Positions 34,717-44,284 of a stretch of DNA of 55,491 nt are shown piece after piece; position 1 is the first letter of the stretch; each line of letters opens with the position of its first letter. The translations under genes and the position numbers were made by a program. A model generated the notes under the pieces. It was not told where the DNA came from and ran no database searches. It saw nothing but the letters and a program-made list of their open reading frames with translations. Source of the stretch: Solirubrobacterales bacterium (GTDB lineage Bacteria > Actinomycetota > Thermoleophilia > Solirubrobacterales > 70-9); the NCBI GenBank assembly GCA_009691195.1, contig SHVA01000013.1:1-55491 (forward strand), in the 5' to 3' direction.

Positions 34717-35955
34717 TCAGAGGTCGAGCTCGCCGAACATCCGCAGCCAGTCGCGGAGAAGGCGAGGCGTGAGAAAGCGCTCTCGGGCGCGCTCCTTGCC
34801 GGCGCGCCCAAGCTTCCTGCCCAGCTCGGGGTCGGTGAGGATCTCGATGCTGCGCTGAGCAGCCTGCTCGGGAGAGGAGACGAGGAAGCCGCCCTCGCCG
34901 TCCACGATCTGGAGCGGGATCCCGCCGACGTCGCCGCCGATCGTCGGTCGCCCCTTCCAGAGCGCCTCGGTCACGGTGAGGCCGAAGCCCTCCCGCGTGG
35001 ACTTCTGCATCGCCACGTCCGACTGCGACTGGAAGGCGTTGACCTCGATCGCCCCGACGTTGTTGAGGTTGTTGAAAATGTTGATGTCGGGGTCCGAGTC
35101 GGCGTGCTGGATGGTGCTCTGGAAGAACTCCCAGCCCTCCGGGTCGTCGGTCGCCATCGAGCCGACCAGCGCGAGCTGGACCTCGGGAACCTCCTCGGTG
35201 ACGATCCGGTAGGCGTCGATCACGCCCATCGGGTCCTTCCAGGGATCGAACCGCGAGACCTGGCAGATCAGCGGGCGGTCCACGTCGATGCCGAACTGGT
35301 CGCAGACGAAGGAGGCGTCGTCGGGCGCGAAGGCCATGTTCTTGGGCGACAGGGGGTCGATAGCCGGCGGCACGATGTGGACGCCGCCGTGCCCGTCCAT
35401 CCCGGCCGGGACGTACTGCTGCATGTGCCAGACGCTCATGTCGTACTCGGTGATCAGCGGCAGCAGCCGCGCGATCGGCTCCGGGTTCGGCTCCGAGAGG
35501 TCGATGTGGCAGCGCCAGATCCATGCCTTGGCCTGGTCCTCGGCGATCCGCCGCATTCCCGCCGGCTGGGGGTCGTGGACGATGATCACGTCCCACTCGT
35601 CCTCGATGCTCTTGGCGTTGACCTCGTTGTAGTGGTCGTACAGCTCCCACTGCTCGGCGGTCAGCGTCGCCGGATCGCCCTGCAGCGAGTTGTGGAGGAG
35701 CTTGGTCGCGTTGTAGAACTCCTCCCGGCCCATGATCACCTGCCAGTGGGTGTCGAGCCCGGCATCCCGCATCAGCGGCACCAGGGTGTAGAGGATCTCT
35801 GAAACCCCCCCGCCGAAGGCGGTGGCGCTGATGTGGAGGACCCGCTTTCCCTCGAGCTCTCCCGCAAGCTCGCGGATCTCCTCAACCAGGCCGCGGCCGA
35901 CCAGGTGCGTGTAGTCCGCCAGCGACTTGGTCCCCAGCGCTACCTCTTGAAGCAT
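34717..35955 (-). CDS. treT: Trehalose glycosyltransferring synthase (TreT), GT4
   Basis: The 412-residue GT4-type retaining glycosyltransferase has HISATAFGGGVSEILYTLVPLM near the N-terminus, VIIVHDPQPAGM and WRCHIDLSEPNPE, the latter characteristic of TreT. Later motifs are QVSRFDPWKDPMGVIDAYR and the donor site STREGFGLTVTEALWKGRP. TreT reversibly joins NDP-glucose and glucose to form trehalose in one step. A GGGGG Shine-Dalgarno sequence and a TAGGTT -10 (35997-35992) precede ATG 35955. It gives a phosphatase-independent route beside otsA. Confidence 0.9.
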   Translation of the reverse strand: MLQEVALGTKSLADYTHLVGRGLVEEIRELAGELEGKRVLHISATAFGGGVSEILYTLVPLMRDAGLDTHWQVIMGREEFYNATKLLHNSLQGDPATLTAEQWELYDHYNEVNAKSIEDEWDVIIVHDPQPAGMRRIAEDQAKAWIWRCHIDLSEPNPEPIARLLPLITEYDMSVWHMQQYVPAGMDGHGGVHIVPPAIDPLSPKNMAFAPDDASFVCDQFGIDVDRPLICQVSRFDPWKDPMGVIDAYRIVTEEVPEVQLALVGSMATDDPEGWEFFQSTIQHADSDPDINIFNNLNNVGAIEVNAFQSQSDVAMQKSTREGFGLTVTEALWKGRPTIGGDVGGIPLQIVDGEGGFLVSSPEQAAQRSIEILTDPELGRKLGRAGKERARERFLTPRLLRDWLRMFGELDL

Positions 35956-36021
35956 GTTGCCCCCAGGGCGACTCGACAGTGCAAGCGCGAAAACCTAGCG
36001 ATCGGCGAGCGCCGAGGCGAT

Positions 36022-36954
36022 TCAGGCAGTGCTCTCGATCAGCCGTTCGATCCCCTCGTCGATGCGGCGGCAGATCGCCCTGTGCAGATCGGCGTTGGCC
36101 GCGGTCACACAGGACATCTGGAAATCCTCTCCGGAGCCGAGCAGGCGGCGGTCATCGAGGGGCTTTCCATAGGCGTCCGTGACCACCGCGCCGGCCTCAC
36201 GCAGGCAAAGCGCCGCGGCCGCCAGGTCGTAGGGCGAGTTGTTGAGCACCGCGCCGCCGCCGACCCGCTCGAACTCCTCCCGCATTCCCTTTACGTCGGC
36301 GATCAATCGAGGGCCCGGCTCGATATAGGCGTCGAGCTGGCCGGTCGCCACCCGGGTCATGTCGTAGGTCGCTGAGCCGAGGTCGAAGGTCGCCCCGCCC
36401 ACCGACGAGGCGTCGATCAGCTCCGCCAGGACCTCGACCGTCGGCCGCGCCGGCCGACCCCGGAAGCCGTAGGTCCAGAACATCCTGCTGAGGTCGGAGT
36501 TGGAGGAGAGGCGAGCAGCGGGCCGGAGCCCCTTGCCGCGCTCGGCGACGAAGCCGGCCCCGGAGGGGATCTCGATCACGCAGCCGACCTCGACGTCGGC
36601 CATCGTCGGCTCGCCGTCGAGGCGCGCCGCCGCCACCGAGACGCAGCAGGACTCGAGGCCGGCGAGGGCGGGGCGGGTGCCGTCGATAGGGTCCACCACC
36701 AGGACCCAGGCGGCGTCCGAGCCTGACGGGCTGACCATCCCCCTGTCCTCGGAGTAGAAGGCGACCTGGGGAGCGCGCTCGGCGAGGAAGCTCTCCATCC
36801 GGGACTCGGCGCGTTCGTCGATCGCAAAGGTGACGTCACCGCCCTCGCCCTCCCCGCTGTGCGCGCGCTCGGCGTGGGCCCCCAGGTGGGGCAGGACCTC
36901 CGAGCGAAGGTCCTCTGCCAGCTCGAGGACAAGCTGCCTGATCTCGCCGGACAC
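36022..36954 (-). CDS. Inositol monophosphatase family protein
   Basis: The 310-residue protein has the lithium-sensitive phosphatase fold. Metal-site motifs are an EDRG (for the usual ED of EE-type), VVDPIDGTRPALAG, and a C-terminal YDLAAAALCLREAGAVV replacing the common WD-AAG form. The substrate may be inositol phosphate, fructose 1,6-bisphosphate, PAP or another sugar phosphate. The GTG start at 36954 follows the HtrA stop by 40 nt, so it is the last gene of the two-component operon. It lies next to treT and otsA, but that is not enough to call it a trehalose-phosphate phosphatase. Confidence 0.85.
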   Translation of the reverse strand: MSGEIRQLVLELAEDLRSEVLPHLGAHAERAHSGEGEGGDVTFAIDERAESRMESFLAERAPQVAFYSEDRGMVSPSGSDAAWVLVVDPIDGTRPALAGLESCCVSVAAARLDGEPTMADVEVGCVIEIPSGAGFVAERGKGLRPAARLSSNSDLSRMFWTYGFRGRPARPTVEVLAELIDASSVGGATFDLGSATYDMTRVATGQLDAYIEPGPRLIADVKGMREEFERVGGGAVLNNSPYDLAAAALCLREAGAVVTDAYGKPLDDRRLLGSGEDFQMSCVTAANADLHRAICRRIDEGIERLIESTA

Positions 36955-36994
36955 GTTCCAGCCCGCCTGGGAGCTCGCCGGCGGCGCTCGGCCG

Positions 36995-38157
<1,163 letters not shown>

Positions 38158-38161
<4 letters not shown>

Positions 38162-39609
38162 GCGGCGGCCCCGGCTGCCCTTGGGCGCTCGGCGGCGGGC
38201 TCCGCGAGCGGGAGCTTGAGGGTGAAGGCGGTGAAGCCACGCTGGGAGACGACGTCGAGGTCCCCGCCCATGCGAGTGGCGAGCTCCTGCCCGATCGCGA
38301 GCCCCAGGCCGGACCCGGCGGCGACGTCACCGGTGAAGAAGCGCTCGAAGACGCGCTCGACCGACCGAGGCTCGATCCCCCGGCCGTCGTCGCCGACCAC
38401 CACCTCTGCGGCGTCCCCGCCGCGGACGGCGGTGACGGTCACCTTGGTGCCCTCTGGGGTGTGCATGATCGCATTGTCGATCAGGATACGGATGATCTGT
38501 GAAGCCCGATCAGCGTCCGCCCGGGCGACCGCCTGGCCGCGGCCCCGGACCTCGACGCTCGAGCCGTGCCCCTTGGCCGTCTGCCTGAACTCCCCCGCGA
38601 CCGAGCGGGACAGCTCCTTCAGGTCCACCGGCTGGACGTTCAGCTCCATCGCGTCGGCGTCGAGCTTGGAGAGATCCAGGAGGTCCGCGGTCAGTTTCTG
38701 GAGCCGGTCGATCTGAGCGCGCATCTCGCCTATGAACTGACGGCGGTCGGCGGTGTTGAGCTCGTCCTCCTCGAGCAGCTCGACGAAGCCGCCGAGGCTG
38801 AAGATTGGGGTGCGCAGCTCGTGTGAGGCGTTGGCGATGAAATCCTTGCGTGCCGAGTCCAGGCGCTCGAGGCGATGCTGCATGTCGTTGAAGGTCCGCG
38901 CGAGCTGGCCCAGCTCGTCGGAGGAGTCGATCGGGATCGGGTGGCTGAAGTTGCCGTCGGCCACTTGCTCGGCCGCCCGCCGCAGCCGGCGCAACCTCCG
39001 GGAGACGGCGCTCGACGCCCAGAATGCGACCAGGACCGCCCCGACGAGGGCGATCGCGCCGCCGATCAGGATCTGGCGGCGGATCAGGTCGACGTTGTCC
39101 TGGACCTCGGCCAACGGGTCCGAGAGGACCGCCACCCAGCGCACGTCGCCGGCGACCGACACTGGGACCGCCGAGGTCCCCACCCGGTCTCCGGCGATCG
39201 TGTCTACCCCGGTGCTGATGCGGCCCTCCTCCAGGGCTATGTGCGCCGCCCGGTAGTCACCCTGGATCGCCGTCGTCTGGTCCTGGGAGTCGGCGATGAC
39301 CAACCCGGGCCTCGGGCCGCCGGCGGATTCGCGGATGCCGATCAACGTCACCCTGGACTCGGTGTTCTGGCCGATCATCCGCACGAGCGCGTTGAGCTGT
39401 CGCTCGGAGTCGCCGCGGGCGAGGCTGCGGGCGAAGGCGGGCGATTGCTCGGAGCCGAGCCGCTCCAGCCGGCTCAACTTCTCGGTCGTCAGGCTCGACT
39501 CGAGCTGGGGGACGATGTAGAGGTAGACGAACCCGATCGCGGCGGCCGTGATCGCGAAGATCAGCAGGACCAGTCGGTTTCTCAGCGTGTCGAGCTGTGG
39601 GCGCTTCAC
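38158..39609 (-). CDS. Sensor histidine kinase (HAMP, HisKA, HATPase)
   Basis: The 483-residue protein has two membrane helices (about 12-33 and 177-200) around a roughly 140-residue extracytoplasmic sensor. A HAMP domain follows (about 200-252), then HisKA with His262 in ANASHELRTPIFS, and a HATPase domain with the N-box IDNAIMHTP and GDDGRGIEP/GSGLGLAIG. It should phosphorylate the response regulator encoded 8 nt upstream. It overlaps the htrA start, supporting an envelope-stress role. Confidence 0.94.
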
Positions 39610-39617
39610 GCGGGCAG

Positions 39618-40328
39618 TCAGTCGCGGTCGCTGTCGCGGAAGCGGTAGCCGACGCCGCGCACGGTGAACAGGTACTCGGGGTTCTTGGCGTCGCGCTCAA
39701 GCTTCTCCCGCAGGTGGTGGATGTGCACATCGACCGTGCGGGGGTCCCTGTAGGTCGAGTCTCCCCAGACGCTCTCCAGCAGGGCCTCGCGGCTGAAGAC
39801 GCGCCCGGGTGAGGCCGCCAGCGCCGAGAGGATCTCGAACTCGACGTAGGTGAGCGCCACCGCCGCGTCCCTGATCGTGGTCGCGCGCCGCTCGAAGTCG
39901 ATCTCGAGCTCGCCGGCCTGGATCGGCTCGTCGTCGGAGGCGCCGTGGCCGCCCATGCCGCCCCTGCGCAAGGCGGCCTTCACCCGGCTGCGGAACTCAC
40001 GGACCGAGAAGGGCTTGGTGATGTAGTCGTCGGCGCCCATCTCCAGGCTGACCACCTTGTCGATCTCGTCCCCCTTGGCGGTCAGCATGATGATCGGAAC
40101 CTGGCTGCGGGTACGCAGGCGGCGGCAGACCTCGATCCCATCCAGCTTCGGGAGCATGATGTCCAGCACGACCAGATCGAAGCGCTGCTCGGCGAAGCGA
40201 TCGAGCGCCTCTTGACCGTCCACGGCGGCGACCACCTCGTAGCCTTCCTTGCGAAGGGGGTAGGTGAGCAGGGTCTGGATCGCCTGCTCGTCGTCCACCA
40301 GCAGGATTCGCGCCGCCCCTCCAGCCAT
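39618..40328 (-). CDS. OmpR/PhoB-family response regulator
   Basis: The 236-residue protein has a receiver domain with acidic pocket DDE (12-14), phospho-acceptor D56 (VVLDIMLP) and K105 (YITKPFS). A winged-helix DNA-binding domain follows, with LTYVEFEILSALAASPG and the C-terminal RTVDVHIHHLREKLE. It is first in an operon with its kinase, HtrA and the phosphatase-like gene. The ATG has no Shine-Dalgarno sequence and is preceded by TAACCT. Confidence 0.95.
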   Translation of the reverse strand: MAGGAARILLVDDEQAIQTLLTYPLRKEGYEVVAAVDGQEALDRFAEQRFDLVVLDIMLPKLDGIEVCRRLRTRSQVPIIMLTAKGDEIDKVVSLEMGADDYITKPFSVREFRSRVKAALRRGGMGGHGASDDEPIQAGELEIDFERRATTIRDAAVALTYVEFEILSALAASPGRVFSREALLESVWGDSTYRDPRTVDVHIHHLREKLERDAKNPEYLFTVRGVGYRFRDSDRD

Positions 40329-40334
40329 GAGTGA

Positions 40335-40340
40335 AGGTTA
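40335..40340 (-). promoter_or_regulatory. -10 box of the two-component operon (leaderless-type)
   Basis: TAACCT on the minus strand ends 6 nt before ATG 40328. The same hexamer and spacing precede the PBP gene at 46444. The opposite gene (TTG 40357) has a GGAGG Shine-Dalgarno sequence in the same 28-nt gap. Confidence 0.5.
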
Positions 40341-40356
40341 ACCCCGGAGGCTGAGC

Positions 40357-42249
40357 TTGACCGACGTCCGACTCTGGAGGCTGTCCCTGACGCTGATCCC
40401 GCTGGCGCTGATGGTCGCCATGTTCTCGTTGCACGAGCCGCCCGGCCCCAGGCAGGCGGGGCTCGCACCCGACGCCTTCGAGGGCACCACGGCCTCCTCC
40501 CTGACCCGGGAGCTGGCGGCCTCGTCCTCGAACCCGACCCCCGGCAGCGAGGCCGATGAGTCGCTCGCCTCGTTCGTCCTGGCGCGCTTTCAGGCGATCG
40601 AGGGCGCTGAGGTCTCCGAGCAGAGCTTCGACTCGGAATTCGAGGGCGAGGACGTCTCGCTGCGAAACGTGATCGCGGTCCTGCCCGGCGAGTCGGACGG
40701 CCAGGTGGCGGTGATCGCCGGCCGCGACGTGCCCCAGGGGAGCGGTGAGGCTTCAAGCATCGCCTCAACCGCGACGCTTCTGGAGATGGCCGAGAGCTTC
40801 GCCGGCTCCAGTCATCGCAAGACCCTGGTCTTCGTCTCCACCGACGGGGCCAGCATCGGGGCGCTCGGTGCCCGTACCTTCGCGCGGGACTACTCGGACG
40901 CCGCGTTCCTGGACTCGGCCGTGGTGATCAGCCAGCCGGCCTCGCCCGACTCCAAGCCCCCGCTCGTGATCCCGTGGTCCACAGGCCCCGACAGCACCTC
41001 CGCCCAGCTCGTCGAGAGCGCCGTCACCGCCGTCGAGGGGGAGACCGGCGAGAGGGCCGGCAGCCAGGGCGCCTTCGAGGACATCTCCCGGCTTGCGATC
41101 CCCTCGGGCTTGGGCGAGCAGGCGCCACTGGTCGCGACCGGGCTCGACGCGGTTCGCATCTCCTCCTCAGGGGAGTTGCCGCCGACACCCGCCGAGGACA
41201 GCCTCGATGGCGTGCCGCCCGCCGACACCGCGGACGTGATGGGGCGCTTCGGCCGTGCCGCTCTCGCCCTGACGCTCGCGATGGACGCCGCGCCCTCGCT
41301 CGAGCACGGGCCCGACACCTACCTGAGCCTGGGGGCCAACCTGCTGCCGGGCTGGTGCCTGGGCCTGCTCGCCCTCGCGTTCCTGGTCCCGGTGGCGCTC
41401 GCGGCGGCAGGGGGAGTCGGCCGGGCTGCCTCGAGGCCCGAGCGGGCGCTGCGATCCCTGGCCTGGGTCGCCGGCCGGGCGCTGCCGTTGCTCGCGGCGC
41501 TGCTGCTCGCCTACCTGCTGGCGCTGGTCGGCCTGCTTCCGAGGCCCGCGTTCCCCTTCGACCCCGGGGACCTGCCGGTCGGGACCAGCGGCAAGATCTC
41601 GCTGCTCGTGCTCGCCGCGGCCCTCGGCGCCGCCCTCTTCCTCTCGCGCCCGCTGCGGCCCCCGCCGCCCTCCGCGGCACCGGTTGCGGCGCCGGCTGCG
41701 CTCCTGGCTGCCTGCGCGGCGACGCTCGCGATCTGGCTCGTCAACCCCTTCCTGGCGCTGCTGGTCGCCCCGGGCCTCTACCTGTGGATGCCGGTGGCCC
41801 AGGGCGATCGCTTCGATCTCCATCCAGCAGCTGCCGCCGCGCTTCTAGCCGCGGGCACGCTGCCGGTACTCGCCGGCGTGGCCGACCTCGCAGGCCGCTT
41901 CGACGCCGGCCCGGGCGTCGCCTGGGACCTGCTCGAGATGGTCGTGGACGGGCAGGTCCCGTTTGCCATCGCGGTCTCCTTCTGCGTCCTCGGCGGCAGC
42001 GGCATCGCGCTGCTGGCGACCAGGATCCGGGCGAGCGCCGCGCCGCCGCGGATCACCGTCAGCGGCCCGGCTCAGGCGCGCAGGTGGTCAAAGCCGCGGG
42101 GCTCCAGCTCCGCTCCGGATGAGTCGCGCAGCGAGGCGCCCGAGCCGGATGAGACTCCACCGATCACGGTCAGGCGGCAGCCGGACGACTGGAGCGTCCC
42201 GACCGCCTCAGAGGCGCGCTCAGAGGGCAGGCAGACCAAGAGCTCGTAG
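40357..42249 (+). CDS. Membrane protein with M28-peptidase-like domain lacking metal ligands
   Basis: The 630-residue protein has one N-terminal helix. An extracytoplasmic domain (about 45-290) follows that resembles M28 aminopeptidases (VAVIAGRDVPQGSGEASSIAS, TLLEMAESFA, TLVFVSTDGASIGALGARTFA), then about seven membrane helices. The metal ligands expected in M28 (AHxD, the Asp in NDNGSG, the EE pair) are replaced by AGRD, EASS and TDGA, so it is probably inactive as a peptidase. The TTG start is backed by GGAGG. The last 178 nt run antisense through the 3' end of thiL. Confidence 0.78.
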   Translation: MTDVRLWRLSLTLIPLALMVAMFSLHEPPGPRQAGLAPDAFEGTTASSLTRELAASSSNPTPGSEADESLASFVLARFQAIEGAEVSEQSFDSEFEGEDVSLRNVIAVLPGESDGQVAVIAGRDVPQGSGEASSIASTATLLEMAESFAGSSHRKTLVFVSTDGASIGALGARTFARDYSDAAFLDSAVVISQPASPDSKPPLVIPWSTGPDSTSAQLVESAVTAVEGETGERAGSQGAFEDISRLAIPSGLGEQAPLVATGLDAVRISSSGELPPTPAEDSLDGVPPADTADVMGRFGRAALALTLAMDAAPSLEHGPDTYLSLGANLLPGWCLGLLALAFLVPVALAAAGGVGRAASRPERALRSLAWVAGRALPLLAALLLAYLLALVGLLPRPAFPFDPGDLPVGTSGKISLLVLAAALGAALFLSRPLRPPPPSAAPVAAPAALLAACAATLAIWLVNPFLALLVAPGLYLWMPVAQGDRFDLHPAAAAALLAAGTLPVLAGVADLAGRFDAGPGVAWDLLEMVVDGQVPFAIAVSFCVLGGSGIALLATRIRASAAPPRITVSGPAQARRWSKPRGSSSAPDESRSEAPEPDETPPITVRRQPDDWSVPTASEARSEGRQTKSS

Positions 42250-43064
42250 TCCTCACCGCCGCTCGCCGCCAACTCCCTGCCCGCTCGCTCACCGCCCGCG
42301 ATCGTGGCGACCCCCGCCTGAAGCGGGATCGCGTCCAGCTCCAGCTCGATCCGGACCCCGCCGGCGTCGGCGAGGTGCACCGCCTCGGCGCCGAGGCCGT
42401 CGCTGAGATCGATCATCGCCGTTGCTCCCGCCTCGGCCAGGGCGACTCCCTCCCGCAGGCGCGGGACGGGGTCGAGCTGGCGGTTCCGGATCGCCCCCGC
42501 CTCGCCGGCCTCGAGATCGGGGTGGGCTCCGGAGCCGAGCAGCTCGAGGGCCGCGGCGGCTCCGCCCAGCTCGCCGGTGACCGCGACGGCGTCGCCGGGG
42601 CAGGCACCGCGCCTCTCGACCAGGCGGCCGCCTCGCGGCTCGTAGCCGACCGCGGTCACTGCGAGGGTGAGGACCGGGCCGCGCGAGAGGTCGCCGCCGA
42701 CGACCGAGACGCCGTGCCTCTCCGCCATCTCCGCGAGACCCGCGCCGATCTCGAGCAGCGCCGCCGCATCGAGCTCGGGCGGGCAGACGAGCGCCACGTA
42801 GGCCTCACCCGCGAGGGCGCCCATCGCCGCCAGGTCCGAAAGGGAAGAGGCGAGCGCCTTGCGGCCGACCGCGGCGAGCGGATAGGCCGGCAGCGTGAAG
42901 TGGACGCCCTCGACGATCACGTCGACCGTGGTCACGGCCGCTCGCCCGCTCGGCTCGACGACGGCGGCGTCATCGCCGCTGCCCACGCGGACGGTCTCGC
43001 CGGCGCCGGGGAGGCGCGCGACGAGGCGCTCGATCAGCTCGAACTCGCCTTTCCGGGCATCCAT
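42072..43064 (-). CDS. thiL: Thiamine-monophosphate kinase
   Basis: The enzyme phosphorylates thiamine monophosphate to the cofactor thiamine diphosphate. The 330-residue protein has GEFELIERL at the start, VGSGDDAAVVEP, TTVDVIVEGVHFTL, SSLSDLAAMGA, VVGGDLSRGP and, near the end, IDLSDGLGAEAVHLA and ASGGEDYELLV. ATG at 43064 overlaps the 3' end of the upstream GT-C gene by 31 nt. The normal C-terminus confirms that the antisense overlap with the M28-like gene is real on this side. Confidence 0.95.
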   Translation of the reverse strand: MDARKGEFELIERLVARLPGAGETVRVGSGDDAAVVEPSGRAAVTTVDVIVEGVHFTLPAYPLAAVGRKALASSLSDLAAMGALAGEAYVALVCPPELDAAALLEIGAGLAEMAERHGVSVVGGDLSRGPVLTLAVTAVGYEPRGGRLVERRGACPGDAVAVTGELGGAAAALELLGSGAHPDLEAGEAGAIRNRQLDPVPRLREGVALAEAGATAMIDLSDGLGAEAVHLADAGGVRIELELDAIPLQAGVATIAGGERAGRELAASGGEDYELLVCLPSERASEAVGTLQSSGCRLTVIGGVSSGSGASLRDSSGAELEPRGFDHLRA

Positions 43065-44248
43065 TCCCCAGACGGTAGGGGCTGGCGATCGAAGATCGGC
43101 TTGCTGACGAGGTAGAGGTAGACGAGCAGGAGCAGGTTTCGGATCGCCGTGGGCACCGTGAAGGCCGCCCCGAGGTCGTCGATCGCGATGTCGTAGGCGT
43201 GCAGCATCAGCTGCGTGACCGCGCAGGCCCCGAGCAGCACCACGTTCTCCTTCCCCAGCCCGTACACCGCCGCCGAGAGCGGCAGCAGCCAGATCAGGAA
43301 CTGGGGTGAGAGCACCGGGGCCAGCACCACGATCACGGCGAGCAGCGCCAGCGCCAGCTGCGGCCGTGGCGCCTGGCGCCGCCAGCCCTCCCAGAGCAGC
43401 CAGAAGTAGCCGGCGACCATCAGTCCCAGCGAGAGGGCGCGAGCGGCGTCGGCGCCCGTGGCGTCGAGGTTGAAGCTGCCCGCACCCGTGACGGACTCCG
43501 CCCGTAGGCCGAACAGGTGGCCGACCTCGAACGGTGTCGCCGCGACGGTCTCGATCTGGAGGTCGCGGCCGGAGTGGTAGGTGATCGCCGACCCGAACTC
43601 GTCGCCGAGCAGCACCACCAGGGCGACGGCGGCGAGCAGCGGCGGCAGCGCCCCCAGGACGACCCGCTTCAGGTTGCCCTCCTCTCGCAGCAGTGCCGGA
43701 TACAGGGCCGCGGGGAAGCCCTTCACGGCCACGCCCAGCGAGAGCAGGAAGGACCACGTCGCCGAGCGCTTGGCCTCGCGGGCGAGCACGGCCGCCAGGA
43801 CCAGCAGCGCGAGCGCGAGGTCGAAGCGCGCCAGCGCCAGCGGCGCCTGCTCGATGTCGGAGTCGGGCAACACGATCCCCGAGAGGGCCAGGATCCCGAG
43901 GGTGTAGACGCCGAGGGCGCCCCAGACGCGCTCCCTCGGGCCCTGCATCGCCAGCGCCAGCGTCAGCACGATCGCGAGGCTGAAGGCGATCATCTCCCAC
44001 TCGAAGGCGTCCCGGTAGCTGCTCTCGCCGTCCCCGATGAGTGCGGGGCCGACTATCAGCGGCACGGCGAGCGGCGGGTACTCGAAGTCCTGGTCGGCAT
44101 AGGGCTTGGCGCCGTTCTCGATCGCGATCCCCTCGGGACCGAAGTCGCCGTCGATCAGGGTCGAGGTGTCGCCCACGGTCGGGACCAACAGCGCCAGGTT
44201 GATGGCGCAGGCCACGAGGGCGGTGATGATCCGGTCGCGGCGGCTCAA
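43034..44248 (-). CDS. GT87-like polyprenol-dependent glycosyltransferase (membrane)
   Basis: The 404-residue polytopic protein has about nine to ten helices. The first external loop contains GDFGPEGIAIENGAKPYADQDFEYPPLAVPL; the acidic and YPP parts are typical of the DUF2029/GT87 GT-C fold, as is the later GVAVKGFPAALYPALL. Members add mannose or arabinose to envelope lipoglycans in actinobacteria. It overlaps thiL by 31 nt and follows PBP1 by 36 nt on the same strand, suggesting a shared transcript. Confidence 0.83.
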   Translation of the reverse strand: MSRRDRIITALVACAINLALLVPTVGDTSTLIDGDFGPEGIAIENGAKPYADQDFEYPPLAVPLIVGPALIGDGESSYRDAFEWEMIAFSLAIVLTLALAMQGPRERVWGALGVYTLGILALSGIVLPDSDIEQAPLALARFDLALALLVLAAVLAREAKRSATWSFLLSLGVAVKGFPAALYPALLREEGNLKRVVLGALPPLLAAVALVVLLGDEFGSAITYHSGRDLQIETVAATPFEVGHLFGLRAESVTGAGSFNLDATGADAARALSLGLMVAGYFWLLWEGWRRQAPRPQLALALLAVIVVLAPVLSPQFLIWLLPLSAAVYGLGKENVVLLGACAVTQLMLHAYDIAIDDLGAAFTVPTAIRNLLLLVYLYLVSKPIFDRQPLPSGEWMPGKASSS

Positions 44249-44284
44249 GGCGAGTGGGTAAGGATGAAGCTCGGCGCGGCTGGC

